From an uncultured Paracoccus sp. (GTDB lineage: Bacteria > Pseudomonadota > Alphaproteobacteria > Rhodobacterales > Rhodobacteraceae): a DNA stretch of 9,879 bases. The notes beneath the pieces were generated by a model. That model was not told where the DNA came from. It saw only the letters and a program-made list of their open reading frames with translations, and made no database searches. Below are positions 1 through 7,965 of the stretch, in pieces. Within the stretch, counting starts at the first letter, position 1. Each line of letters starts with the position of its first letter. Both the position numbers and the translations under genes were made by a program. The DNA is taken from NCBI GenBank assembly GCA_937859005.1, contig CALLYR010000157.1, forward strand, positions 1-9,879, in the 5' to 3' direction.

Positions 1-1
1 C

Positions 2-403
2 ATCATCCAGTTGCATGGGCGGGAAACCCCGGCCCGCGTGGCCGAGGTGCGCGCCCGCACCGGGTTGCCGGTGATGAAGGCGGTGGGTATTGCCGCGCCC
101 GCCGATCTGGACGCGCTGTGGGATTACGGGCTGGTCGCCGACATGCTGCTGGTCGATGCCAAGCCTGCGCCCGGCGCGGCGCTGCCGGGGGGCAACGGCC
201 TGGCGTTTGACTGGCGGCTGCTGGCCGGGCGGCGGCTGCTGAAGCCGTGGATGCTGGCGGGCGGGCTGACGCCCGGCAACGTGGCCGAGGCGATCCGCCT
301 GACCGGAGCGCAGGCGGTGGACGTGTCGTCGGGCGTGGAAAGCGCGCCGGGGGTGAAGGACGCGAAACTGATCCGGGCCTTTGTGACGGCAGCGGCGGCA
401 TGA
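2..403 (+). CDS. trpF: Phosphoribosylanthranilate isomerase, 3' part (5' end outside window)
   Basis: TrpF converts N-(5'-phosphoribosyl)anthranilate to its 1-(o-carboxyphenylamino)-1-deoxyribulose 5-phosphate form, the third step of tryptophan synthesis, in the cytosol, on a single (beta/alpha)8 barrel. The window begins inside the gene and shows 133 residues of a family usually about 200-220 long. Visible landmarks are LHGRE near the left edge, VDAKP with the expected catalytic Asp at 155-157, the phosphate-binding LPGGNGLAFDW, then PWMLAGGLTPGNVAEAI and DVSSGVESAPGVKD, the family's C-terminal phosphate-binding signature. The catalytic Cys of the N-terminus is outside the window. The stop TGA overlaps the next start as ATGA, so translation is probably coupled to the GNAT gene. 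Identification is firm; only the missing 5' part is unknown. Confidence 0.96.
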   Translation: MIQLHGRETPARVAEVRARTGLPVMKAVGIAAPADLDALWDYGLVADMLLVDAKPAPGAALPGGNGLAFDWRLLAGRRLLKPWMLAGGLTPGNVAEAIRLTGAQAVDVSSGVESAPGVKDAKLIRAFVTAAAA

Positions 404-843
404 CCCTGTTCCGCCCTGCCACCCGCGCCGATATCCCCGCCGTGGTGGCCATGCTGGCCGACGATATCCTGGGCGCGGGACGCGAAGGGGCGGAGATGGC
501 GCCCTATCTCGCCGCCTTCGACGCCATGCAGGACGAGGGTGCGAATCATCTGATCGTGGGCGAGAATGGCGGGCATATCGTCGCCTGCTATCAGATCGTC
601 TTCATCTCGGGCCTGTCCCTGTCCGGCGCACGTCGTGCCGAGATCGAGGGCGTGCGCGTCGCCGCCCATCTGCGCGGCCGCGGCCTGGGCGCGGCCCTGA
701 TGGCCGATGCCGAGGCGCGCGCCCGCGCGGCCGGCTGCCGCCTGATCCAACTGACCACGAACCGGATGCGCGAGGATGCGCACCGCTTCTATGCGCGGCT
801 CGGGTTTACCCCTTCGCATATCGGCTTTAAGAAATCCCTCTGA
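400..843 (+). CDS. GNAT-family N-acetyltransferase between trpF and trpB
   Basis: A 147-residue single-domain GNAT protein, expected to move an acetyl group from acetyl-CoA to an amine; the substrate cannot be told from sequence. The start MTLFRPATRADIPAV has the usual first strand and helix of the fold. The acetyl-CoA pyrophosphate-binding motif is RGRGLG at residues 92-97, preceded by IEGVRV, and the C-terminal HRFYARLGF (128-136) is the common GNAT motif near the end. I chose the ATG at 400 because it overlaps the trpF stop as ATGA and gives a clean GNAT N-terminus; an in-frame upstream start at 247 would add about 50 arginine- and glycine-rich residues that are only trpF read in another frame. 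It lies 32 bases before trpB, so it is probably cotranscribed with trp genes, which does not by itself show a role in tryptophan synthesis. Confidence 0.9.
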   Translation: MTLFRPATRADIPAVVAMLADDILGAGREGAEMAPYLAAFDAMQDEGANHLIVGENGGHIVACYQIVFISGLSLSGARRAEIEGVRVAAHLRGRGLGAALMADAEARARAAGCRLIQLTTNRMREDAHRFYARLGFTPSHIGFKKSL

Positions 844-875
844 CGGGCCGCGCCGGCCCGGAACGGGGGAACGCG

Positions 876-2102
876 ATGGCCGAGGATCTCATCAACAGCT
901 TCATGACCGGACCCGACGAACAGGGGCGGTTCGGCATCTTCGGCGGGCGCTTCGTCAGCGAGACGCTGATGCCGCTGATCCTGGACCTGCAGGCGGAATA
1001 CGAACGCGCCAGGACCGACCCCGCCTTCAAGGCCGAGATGGACGATCTGTGGACGCATTACGTCGGCCGCCCCTCGCCGCTGTACAAGGCCGAGCGGCTG
1101 ACCGAACGGCTGGGCGGCGCCACCGTCTATATGAAGCGCGAAGAACTGAACCACACCGGCAGCCACAAGATCAACAACGTGCTGGGGCAGATCCTTCTGG
1201 CCCGCCGCATGGGCAAGACGCGGATCATCGCGGAAACCGGCGCGGGCCAGCATGGGGTGGCAACGGCTACCGTCTGCGCGCGCTTCGGGCTGAAATGCGT
1301 GGTCTATATGGGCGCCGAGGACGTGCGCCGCCAGCAGCCCAACGTCTTTCGCATGAAGCTGCTGGGGGCCGAGGTGGTGCCGGTCAGTTCCGGCCGCGGC
1401 ACGCTGAAGGACGCGATGAACGACGCCCTGCGCGACTGGGTGACGAATGTGCGCGACACCTTCTATTGCATCGGCACGGTTGCGGGGCCGCATCCCTATC
1501 CGGCGATGGTGCGCGATTTCCAGCGGATCATTGGCGAGGAAACCAGGGTACAGATCATGGAACGCGAAGGGCGGCTGCCCGACACGATCATCGCAGCGAT
1601 CGGGGGCGGCTCGAACGCGATGGGGCTGTTCCATCCGTTCCTTGACGACCGTTCCGTGCGGATCATCGGGGTCGAGGCCGGCGGCAAGGGCGTGGACGAG
1701 ACGATGCAGCACTGCGCGTCCCTGACCGGGGGGCGTCCGGGCGTCCTGCACGGCAACCGCACCTATCTGCTGCAGGACGACGAGGGCCAGATCCTGGAAG
1801 GCCATTCGATCAGCGCGGGGCTGGATTATCCCGGCATCGGGCCGGAACACGCCTGGCTGCACGATCAGGGCCGGGCGGAATACGTCAGCGTCACCGATAC
1901 CGAGGCGCTGGCGGCCTTCACGCTGTGCTGCGAGACCGAAGGGATCATCCCGGCGCTGGAACCCTGTCACGCGCTGGCCCATATCGCCAAGATCGCGCCG
2001 GCGCTGCCCGGTGACCATCTGATCGTGATGAACATGTCGGGCCGGGGCGACAAGGACATCTTCACCGTCGCGCGGCATCTGGGGGTCGAGGTCAGGGCCT
2101 GA
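876..2102 (+). CDS. trpB: Tryptophan synthase beta chain
   Basis: TrpB joins indole to L-serine with pyridoxal phosphate to make L-tryptophan, as part of the alpha2beta2 tryptophan synthase. The 408-residue length is normal. The PLP lysine is Lys98 in HTGSHKINN; Glu120 in ETGAGQHG matches the catalytic glutamate; GGGSN at 243-247 binds the PLP phosphate; Ser388 in NMSGRGDKD matches the serine that contacts the pyridine nitrogen. These keep a constant +11 offset from the E. coli residues I recall (Lys87, Glu109, Ser377). The N-terminal FGIFGGRFVSETLM is typical. The start at 876 has a modest purine-rich site (GGGGGAA) a few bases upstream. It follows trpF and the GNAT gene on the same strand. 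No trpA is seen after it: the next gene is convergent. No clear terminator follows, only a short GC hairpin. Confidence 0.98.
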   Translation: MAEDLINSFMTGPDEQGRFGIFGGRFVSETLMPLILDLQAEYERARTDPAFKAEMDDLWTHYVGRPSPLYKAERLTERLGGATVYMKREELNHTGSHKINNVLGQILLARRMGKTRIIAETGAGQHGVATATVCARFGLKCVVYMGAEDVRRQQPNVFRMKLLGAEVVPVSSGRGTLKDAMNDALRDWVTNVRDTFYCIGTVAGPHPYPAMVRDFQRIIGEETRVQIMEREGRLPDTIIAAIGGGSNAMGLFHPFLDDRSVRIIGVEAGGKGVDETMQHCASLTGGRPGVLHGNRTYLLQDDEGQILEGHSISAGLDYPGIGPEHAWLHDQGRAEYVSVTDTEALAAFTLCCETEGIIPALEPCHALAHIAKIAPALPGDHLIVMNMSGRGDKDIFTVARHLGVEVRA

Positions 2103-2123
2103 CGAGCCCTCCGTCCGCCGAGC

Positions 2124-2139
2124 GGCGCGGTCCCGCGCC
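2124..2139. terminator. Short GC hairpin between convergent trpB and DUF4893 genes (weak)
   Basis: GGCGCG at 2124-2129 pairs perfectly with CGCGCC at 2134-2139 around a 4-base loop. It sits in the 39-base gap between the stops of trpB and the convergent DUF4893 gene, so it could act for both. There is no T-run on either side, so a rho-independent role is doubtful. Confidence 0.25.
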
Positions 2140-2141
2140 CC

Positions 2142-2747
2142 TCATCGGGACAGCGTCAGGACATTCACCAGCGATTCCCGGTAAGGCGCCGGAAAGATCA
2201 GCCGTGCGCGGTCCGGCCCCAGCAGTTCGAACACCGCCACATCGGGCAGTGTCTCGGTGGCGGCGGTGTCCATGCCCGCGGGGAAGTCGGCATAGGGCCG
2301 CGGCGATTCGCCGGCGACGAAGCTCGACCCCAGATAGATCCAGCGGCCGCCGTCGCGGTGCAGATGCCCGCGCGTCCGCTGCGAGCCGGTCAGCTTTTCG
2401 AATTCGGGTGCCGCCCCGGTCCCGATCCGGCAGCGGAACGGCGGATAGCTGACCGCAGGCAGCATCCCGCCGATCCTGATCATCCGGCAGGACCAGTCCC
2501 CCACCAGCGCCGCAACCTCCACCCGGTCGGCGGCCAGGGGCGCGCCCCGCAACGCCGTTACTGCATCGTCCACCTGCCCTGCGTCGCCCGTGGCCAGCGC
2601 CTGCCGCAACCCCTGCCCCACCGAGGCATCCAGCGCCCCCAGCCGCGCGCGGTCCTCGGGGCGAAGGGCGATGCCTGCCTCCTGCGCTGCTGCCGCGCCC
2701 GCCAGCAGCAGCGCCAGCGCCGCCAGTCCCCAAGGCCGCTCAGCCAT
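2142..2747 (-). CDS. DUF4893 domain-containing exported protein
   Basis: A 201-residue protein of unknown function. The N-terminus MAERPWG is followed by an Ala/Leu-rich hydrophobic stretch (residues 8-21) ending in AAAAQ, a good Sec signal peptide with likely signal peptidase I cleavage near residue 21, so it is probably periplasmic. The mature part has GDWSCR (Cys87) and FRCRI (Cys106), a plausible disulfide pair, then KLTGSQR (118-124), a stretch I recall from DUF4893. I chose the start at 2747 because ATGGCTGA there overlaps the stop of the DUF2237 gene by 8 bases and puts the signal peptide at the very N-terminus, with GGCGGA upstream as a possible ribosome site; an in-frame ATG at 2765 would add six residues and cannot be excluded. 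It is the last gene of the pth operon. The family name is from memory. Confidence 0.85.
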   Translation of the reverse strand: MAERPWGLAALALLLAGAAAAQEAGIALRPEDRARLGALDASVGQGLRQALATGDAGQVDDAVTALRGAPLAADRVEVAALVGDWSCRMIRIGGMLPAVSYPPFRCRIGTGAAPEFEKLTGSQRTRGHLHRDGGRWIYLGSSFVAGESPRPYADFPAGMDTAATETLPDVAVFELLGPDRARLIFPAPYRESLVNVLTLSR

Positions 2748-3117
2748 CGCCGCGTTCCGCCGCATGGGCCTTCAGCAGCGCCAGCGGCACGATGTCGGTG
2801 GCGCGGGCATGGGTGGATTCCAGCACCACGCGGGGTGCCGCGAATTCCTGCGCGGCCTGCAGAAAGCGCGCGGCGCACAGGCACCAGCGGTCGCCCGGCT
2901 TCAGGCCGGCAAAGCGGTATTCGGGACGCGGCGTGGACAGGTCGTTGCCCAGGTATTTGGAAAACGCCAGGAACTCGGCCGTGACGATCACACAGACGGT
3001 GTGGCTGCCTTGGTCCTCCGGCCCCGTGTCGCAGCAGCCGTTGCGGTAAAAGCCGGTCAGCGGCTCGATCGAACAGGGCACAAGCCGACCGCCCAGCACG
3101 TTCAGCGAAGGTTCCAT
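2740..3117 (-). CDS. DUF2237 family protein
   Basis: A 125-residue, probably cytosolic protein of a widespread family with no settled function. The landmarks I recall for DUF2237 are all present: NVLGG near the N-terminus, PLTGFYRNGCC (19-29), TGPEDQGSHTVC (31-42), GNDLSTPRPE (57-66), and GLKPGDRWCLCAARF (71-85). The cysteines at 15, 28, 29, 42, 79 and 81 are numerous for so small a protein and would suit metal binding or redox chemistry, but that is inference. The start follows the pth stop by 7 bases and its ribosome site (TGAGGA) overlaps that stop, so translation is probably coupled to pth. Its own stop lies 8 bases inside the start of the DUF4893 gene. Family assignment is strong; function is unknown. 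Confidence 0.92.
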   Translation of the reverse strand: MEPSLNVLGGRLVPCSIEPLTGFYRNGCCDTGPEDQGSHTVCVIVTAEFLAFSKYLGNDLSTPRPEYRFAGLKPGDRWCLCAARFLQAAQEFAAPRVVLESTHARATDIVPLALLKAHAAERGDG

Positions 3118-3124
3118 GGCGTCC

Positions 3125-3820
3125 TCATCTGCGGAAACGGTCGCGCAGCGCCTGCAGCGGGCTGACGGGCGCAGATTGCGGCCCGGCGGCCACGGGAGCA
3201 GCTTGCGGCTCGGCCGGGGCCGGGCTGCGGGCGGGCTCGGGTTTTGGCGCGGACGGGTTCATGCGCGCGGCCAGCAGGGTTCCGAAGCGCGCATCGTCGC
3301 CCGCGGCCAGCGCCGGCGCGCCGTCCGAAATCCCCCGCAGCAGGTCGTCCAGCAACGGCTCCTCGGCCTTGGCGAAGTCCGACAGCACATGGCCGGTCAC
3401 GCGGTCCTTGTGGCCGGGATGGCCGATGCCGATTCGCAGCCGCCGGGAACCTTCGCCGATATGCTGGTGGATCGAGCGCAGACCGTTGTGTCCCGCATGC
3501 CCGCCCCCGGTCTTGACCCGGCAGCGCCCCGGCGCAAGGTCCAGTTCATCGTGCAGCACCAGCACATCCGCGGGCTCCAGCTTCAGATAGCGCATCGCCT
3601 CGCCCACCGACTGCCCGCTGAGGTTCATGAAGGTCTGGGGCTTCAGCAGCGTCACCCGCTCGCCTCCCAGCCGCCCCTCGGCCACAAGCCCTTGGAATCG
3701 CGCCTTCCACGGCGGAAATCCGTGGTCCGCCGCGATCTGGTCCAGCGCCAGAAAGCCGACGTTGTGGCGGTTGCGCTGGTATTTCTGGCCCGGATTGCCC
3801 AGGCCCACGATCAGCAGCAT
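3125..3820 (-). CDS. pth: Peptidyl-tRNA hydrolase with Pro/Ala-rich C-terminal tail
   Basis: Pth cleaves the ester bond of peptidyl-tRNAs that drop off the ribosome, freeing tRNA for reuse; it acts in the cytosol as a monomer. The N-terminus MLLIVGLGNPGQKY is the family signature; His19 in NRHNVGF is the catalytic histidine, Asn66 in FMNLSG, Asp91 in HDELD and Asn112 in GHNGLRS match the substrate-binding and catalytic positions of E. coli Pth. The enzyme domain ends near residue 187, about the length of the E. coli protein; the other 44 residues are rich in Pro, Ala and Ser and end in a basic helix (LQALRDRFRR). The start has AGAGG about 7 bases upstream. A perfect TTGACA (3884-3889, minus strand) lies upstream, but no good -10 follows it. 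It heads the operon with DUF2237 and DUF4893 and is divergent from clpP. The rplY gene often found before pth in relatives is not here. Confidence 0.97.
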   Translation of the reverse strand: MLLIVGLGNPGQKYQRNRHNVGFLALDQIAADHGFPPWKARFQGLVAEGRLGGERVTLLKPQTFMNLSGQSVGEAMRYLKLEPADVLVLHDELDLAPGRCRVKTGGGHAGHNGLRSIHQHIGEGSRRLRIGIGHPGHKDRVTGHVLSDFAKAEEPLLDDLLRGISDGAPALAAGDDARFGTLLAARMNPSAPKPEPARSPAPAEPQAAPVAAGPQSAPVSPLQALRDRFRR

Positions 3821-3958
3821 GGCGCGGCCTCTTGCGGTTTTCTTCCCATCCCTTGCAGCGGACCTCGCCCGTAACTAAGACTCTGTCAACCTTTCGCCCC
3901 TAAGACGGTCCGACCTGTGGGCGACCGGCGGCGAATCGAAATCAGGACAGGGGCGCAG

Positions 3959-4588
3959 ATGCACGATCCGGCAGAATTCTACATGAACACGCTTGTCCCG
4001 ATGGTCGTCGAACAGACCAGCCGGGGCGAACGCGCCTATGACATCTTTTCCCGGCTGCTGAAGGAACGCATCATCTTCCTGTCGGGTCCCGTCCATGACG
4101 GGATGGCGACGCTGGTCTGCGCACAGCTGCTGTTCCTGGAAGCGGAGAATCCCTCCAAGGACATCAGCATGTATATCAACAGCCCCGGCGGCGTGGTGAC
4201 CGCGGGCCTGTCGATCTATGACACGATGCAGTATATCCGCCCGCGCATCTCGACCCTGGTCGTGGGACAGGCGGCGTCCATGGGAGCCTTGCTGCTGACC
4301 GCCGGGGAAAAGGGCGCGCGCCATGCGCTGCCCAACAGCCGGATCATGGTCCACCAGCCCTCGGGCGGGTTCCAGGGCACCGCCTCGGACATCCTGATCC
4401 ACGCGCAGGAAACCGAAAAGCTGAAGCGGCGCCTGAACGAGATTTATGGCCACCACACCGGCCGCACGGTGGAGGAGGTGGAGCAGGCGCTGGAACGCGA
4501 CCGCTTCATGTCCCCGCAAGAGGCGCGCGACTGGGGCCTGATCGACGACATCCTGGAATCACGGGGCAAGGCGACCCCGCAGACATAA
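3959..4588 (+). CDS. clpP: ATP-dependent Clp protease proteolytic subunit ClpP
   Basis: ClpP forms the double-heptamer peptidase chamber of ClpXP/ClpAP, degrading unfolded and tagged proteins in the cytosol. The 209-residue form has the complete Ser-His-Asp triad: Ser107 in GQAASMGALLL, His132 in MVHQPSGG and Asp181 in LERDRFM. The oxyanion-loop INSPGG is at 73-78. A GTG at 3917 would add 14 residues (GDRRRIEIR...) lacking homology, so I prefer the ATG at 3959, preceded by an AGGACAGGGG purine stretch and giving the usual MHDPAEFYMNTLVPMVVEQT beginning. The promoter is not obvious: TTGCAG-N17-TAAGAC (3853-3881) is a weak sigma-70 candidate, and GCCCCTAA (3896-3903) repeats the -10 region seen before clpX. 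clpX follows after 165 bases on the same strand. Confidence 0.97.
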   Translation: MHDPAEFYMNTLVPMVVEQTSRGERAYDIFSRLLKERIIFLSGPVHDGMATLVCAQLLFLEAENPSKDISMYINSPGGVVTAGLSIYDTMQYIRPRISTLVVGQAASMGALLLTAGEKGARHALPNSRIMVHQPSGGFQGTASDILIHAQETEKLKRRLNEIYGHHTGRTVEEVEQALERDRFMSPQEARDWGLIDDILESRGKATPQT

Positions 4589-4625
4589 GGCTGCAAACAA
4601 GGTCGCAGGTGACGGGTTTTCGGGA

Positions 4626-4656
4626 TTGTGACCAGCCTCTGCCGCCCCTAAATTGG
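4626..4656 (+). promoter_or_regulatory. Candidate clpX promoter, heat-shock (RpoH)-like
   Basis: TTGTGA (4626-4631) and TAAATT (4649-4654) are spaced by 17 bases, acceptable for sigma-70. The same bases fit the alphaproteobacterial RpoH pattern I recall (CTTG, 17-18 bases, CYTATNTNNG) with two mismatches: ATTG at 4625-4628, 18 bases, CCTAAATTGG at 4647-4656. It also fits the enteric sigma-32 form, with CCCC 13 bases after TTGTGA. The motif is about 100 bases before the clpX start. Supported by spacing and motif only. Confidence 0.45.
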
Positions 4657-4753
4657 GCGGATACTCATTCGGCGTCCCGCGCGGGGCGCCTGCCGACCCC
4701 GCCCTGCCGGCTCCCCCCGGTCCGGCGCGGCCCAGAAAGGCAAGGATACGACG

Positions 4754-6016
<1,263 letters not shown>

Positions 6017-6039
6017 TCCGGCGCGCTGCTGGCAACAGA

Positions 6040-6069
6040 AAGCCCGCCGGGTTCGGCGGGCTTTTGTTT
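6040..6069 (+). terminator. Intrinsic terminator of clpX
   Basis: AAGCCCGCC (6040-6048) pairs perfectly with GGCGGGCTT (6055-6063) across a 6-base loop, and the 3' arm runs into TTTTGTTTT. It starts 24 bases after the clpX stop. A clear rho-independent terminator on the plus strand. Confidence 0.93.
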
Positions 6070-6181
6070 TGGTGCATGGGCGGTCAAGGCATGACCTTTG
6101 CTGGGTTGATCGTTGCACAAGACCTGCTGTCTCTGTCCGATCACCGGCGCAGCCGGCAAAGGCCCCGGTTTGCCAATCAAG

Positions 6182-6206
6182 AAAGCCGGCCCGAAGGCCG
6201 GCTTTT
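6182..6206 (-). terminator. Intrinsic terminator of tsf, with UUCG tetraloop
   Basis: AAAGCCGGCC (6182-6191) pairs with GGCCGGCTTT (6196-6205). Read on the minus strand the loop is TTCG closed by a C-G pair, the stable cUUCGg tetraloop, and the stem is followed by a T-rich tail (TTTCTTGATT). It lies 22 bases after the tsf stop. On the plus strand the stem is followed by TTTTCC, so it may also back up the clpX terminator. Confidence 0.88.
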
Positions 6207-6228
6207 CCGTATCATTCTGTTATCAGGC

Positions 6229-7110
6229 TCAGGCGCCGGACAGGGTCTTGGCGACTTCGGCGGCGAAGTCCTCTTCCTTCTTCTCGATCCCCTCGCCCAC
6301 GGCCACGCGGGCATAGGTCGCCACCTCGACGCCCGCGTCCCTGGCGGCTTGGGCCACCGTCACATCGGGGTTGATGACGAACTTCTGGCCCAGCAGGGTC
6401 ACTTCCTCGAAGAACTTGGACATCCGGCCGACGATCATCTTTTCGATGACGGCCTCGGGCTTGCCCGATTCGCGTGCCTGTTCGGTCAGGACCGACTTTT
6501 CCCGCTCGACCAGCGCCGGATCCAGATCGGCTTCGGACAGCGAGGCGGGCGAGGTCGCGGCGATGTGCATGGCGATCTGACGGCCGATCTCGGCCGCATT
6601 GCCGCCGTTCAGCCCGACCAGCACGCCGATCTTACCCATGCCCTCCGCGGCGGCGTTATGGACATAGGACACGACGGTCGGTGCCTCGATCTTGACCATG
6701 CGGCGCAGGGTCATGTTCTCGCCGATCTTGGCAATGGCCTCGGTCAGAACCTCGCTGACCGGCTTGCCGTTCACCTGCGCGTCGTTCAGCGCCTCGACCG
6801 AATCGACATCCAGCGCGGCCTGCGCGATGGCGCGGACCATGTTCTGGAATTCCACGTTCTTGGCGACGAAGTCGGTTTCCGAGTTCACCTCGACCGCAAC
6901 GCCGCGGCCGTCGCGCACGGCCACCGCGACCAGCCCTTCGGCGGCAATGCGACCCGATTTCTTGGCGGCCTTGGCCAGGCCCTTGGTGCGCAGCCAGTCG
7001 ACCGCGGCTTCCATGTTGCCGTCCGTTTCCGTCAACGCCTTCTTGGCGTCCATCATGCCTGCGCCAGTCGATTCGCGCAGTTCCTTCACCATTGCGGCGG
7101 TAATGGCCAT
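6229..7110 (-). CDS. tsf: Translation elongation factor Ts
   Basis: EF-Ts is the guanine-nucleotide exchange factor that releases GDP from EF-Tu during protein synthesis. The 293-residue length fits bacterial EF-Ts. The N-terminal UBA-like domain reads MAITAAMVKELRESTGAGMM then DAKKAL; the EF-Tu-contacting signature TDFVAKN is at 79-85 with Asp80-Phe81, which disrupt the Mg2+ site of EF-Tu. The two core subdomains follow, including MHIAATSP. The start has a perfect AGGAGG (7116-7121 on the minus strand) 5 bases upstream, suited to strong expression. It follows rpsB by 60 bases, the usual bacterial order, and ends in its own terminator; pyrH and frr, which often follow, are not here. Confidence 0.98.
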   Translation of the reverse strand: MAITAAMVKELRESTGAGMMDAKKALTETDGNMEAAVDWLRTKGLAKAAKKSGRIAAEGLVAVAVRDGRGVAVEVNSETDFVAKNVEFQNMVRAIAQAALDVDSVEALNDAQVNGKPVSEVLTEAIAKIGENMTLRRMVKIEAPTVVSYVHNAAAEGMGKIGVLVGLNGGNAAEIGRQIAMHIAATSPASLSEADLDPALVEREKSVLTEQARESGKPEAVIEKMIVGRMSKFFEEVTLLGQKFVINPDVTVAQAARDAGVEVATYARVAVGEGIEKKEEDFAAEVAKTLSGA

Positions 7111-7136
7111 CGGAGCCTCCTGAATTGGGGGGGTGC

Positions 7137-7158
7137 CGGGCGGGGAGGTCCCCGCCCG
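7137..7158 (-). promoter_or_regulatory. Perfect 10-bp hairpin between rpsB and tsf
   Basis: CGGGCGGGGA (7137-7146) is the exact reverse complement of TCCCCGCCCG (7149-7158), leaving only GG between, so the real loop is probably 4 bases with a 9-bp stem. On the rpsB-tsf transcript it starts 12 bases after the rpsB stop and ends 15 bases before the tsf Shine-Dalgarno. The following bases are a C-run, not a T-run, so it is not a classical terminator. It may be an attenuator, a processing site or a 3' protecting hairpin that sets the S2 to EF-Ts ratio. The structure is seen; the role is inferred. Confidence 0.6.
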
Positions 7159-7170
7159 CGATCAGTGGGA

Positions 7171-7965
7171 TCAGGCCGGCTGGGCCGGGTTGCCCTCGTC
7201 TTCGGCGGTGGCCAGAAGCTCCAGATCCTCCATCGGCGCCTCGGTCAGGGCGCCCAGATCGACGCCCGCCGCGCCCATCTGCGCCGACATGCCGTCCAGC
7301 GCCGCACGCGCCACCAGATCGCAGTAAAGCGCGATCGCGCGCGCCGCGTCGTCGTTGCCGGGGATCACATAGTCGATGCCCTTGGGCGAGCAGTTGGTGT
7401 CGACCACCGCCACGACCGGGATGCCCAGCTTGTTGGCCTCCATCACGGCCAGGTCTTCCTTGTTCACGTCGATGACGAACAGCAGGTCCGGCAGGCCGCC
7501 CATGTCGCGGATGCCGCCGAGGCTGGCCTGAAGCTTGGCCTGCTCGCGCTCGATCCCCAGACGTTCCTTCTTGGTCAGCCCTTCGGCGCCGCCCGACATC
7601 GTCTCGTCGATCTGCTTCAGGCGCTGGATCGATTGCGACACGGTTTTCCAGTTGGTCAGCGTGCCGCCCAGCCAGCGGTGGTTCATGTAGAACTGCGCCG
7701 ATTTTTCCGCGGCGTCGGCGACGGCTTTCTGCGCCTGACGCTTGGTGCCGACGAACAGCACGCGGCCGCCCTTGGCGACGGTGTCGCGGATGACCTGCAG
7801 CGCATGGTCCAGCATCGGGACCGTCTGGGTCAGGTCGAGGATGTGGATGCCGTTGCGCGCGCCATAGATGTATTCGGCCATGCGCGGATTCCAGCGCTGG
7901 GTCTGGTGGCCGTAGTGAACGCCAGCTTCCAGCAGCTGACGCATGGAGTAATCGGGAAGCGCCAT
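7171..7965 (-). CDS. rpsB: 30S ribosomal protein S2
   Basis: S2 is a small-subunit ribosomal protein at the head-body junction, needed for S1 binding and initiation. The 264-residue length is normal for alphaproteobacteria. The start MALPDYSMRQLLEAGVHYGH and the following RWNPRM ... YIYGARNGIHILDL are the first family signature; FVGTKRQAQ, NHRWLGGTLTNW and PDLLFVIDVNKEDLAV are further conserved blocks, and PVVAVVDTNCSP with IPGNDDAARAI closes the core. The C-terminal tail is acidic (MEDLELLATAEDEGNPAQPA). AAGGAA (7971-7976, minus strand) lies 5 bases before the start. It is the first gene of the rpsB-tsf operon, with a candidate promoter about 110 bases upstream and a structured leader between, so feedback control by S2 is plausible. 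Confidence 0.98.
   Translation of the reverse strand: MALPDYSMRQLLEAGVHYGHQTQRWNPRMAEYIYGARNGIHILDLTQTVPMLDHALQVIRDTVAKGGRVLFVGTKRQAQKAVADAAEKSAQFYMNHRWLGGTLTNWKTVSQSIQRLKQIDETMSGGAEGLTKKERLGIEREQAKLQASLGGIRDMGGLPDLLFVIDVNKEDLAVMEANKLGIPVVAVVDTNCSPKGIDYVIPGNDDAARAIALYCDLVARAALDGMSAQMGAAGVDLGALTEAPMEDLELLATAEDEGNPAQPA

Noticed and set aside
789..2078. A 429-codon minus-strand open frame opposite trpB
   Set aside because: Antisense shadow of trpB with no recognisable domain.
3917..3958. An upstream GTG start for clpP
   Set aside because: The extra 14 residues lack homology to ClpP, and the ATG at 3959 has a purine-rich ribosome site and the usual N-terminus.
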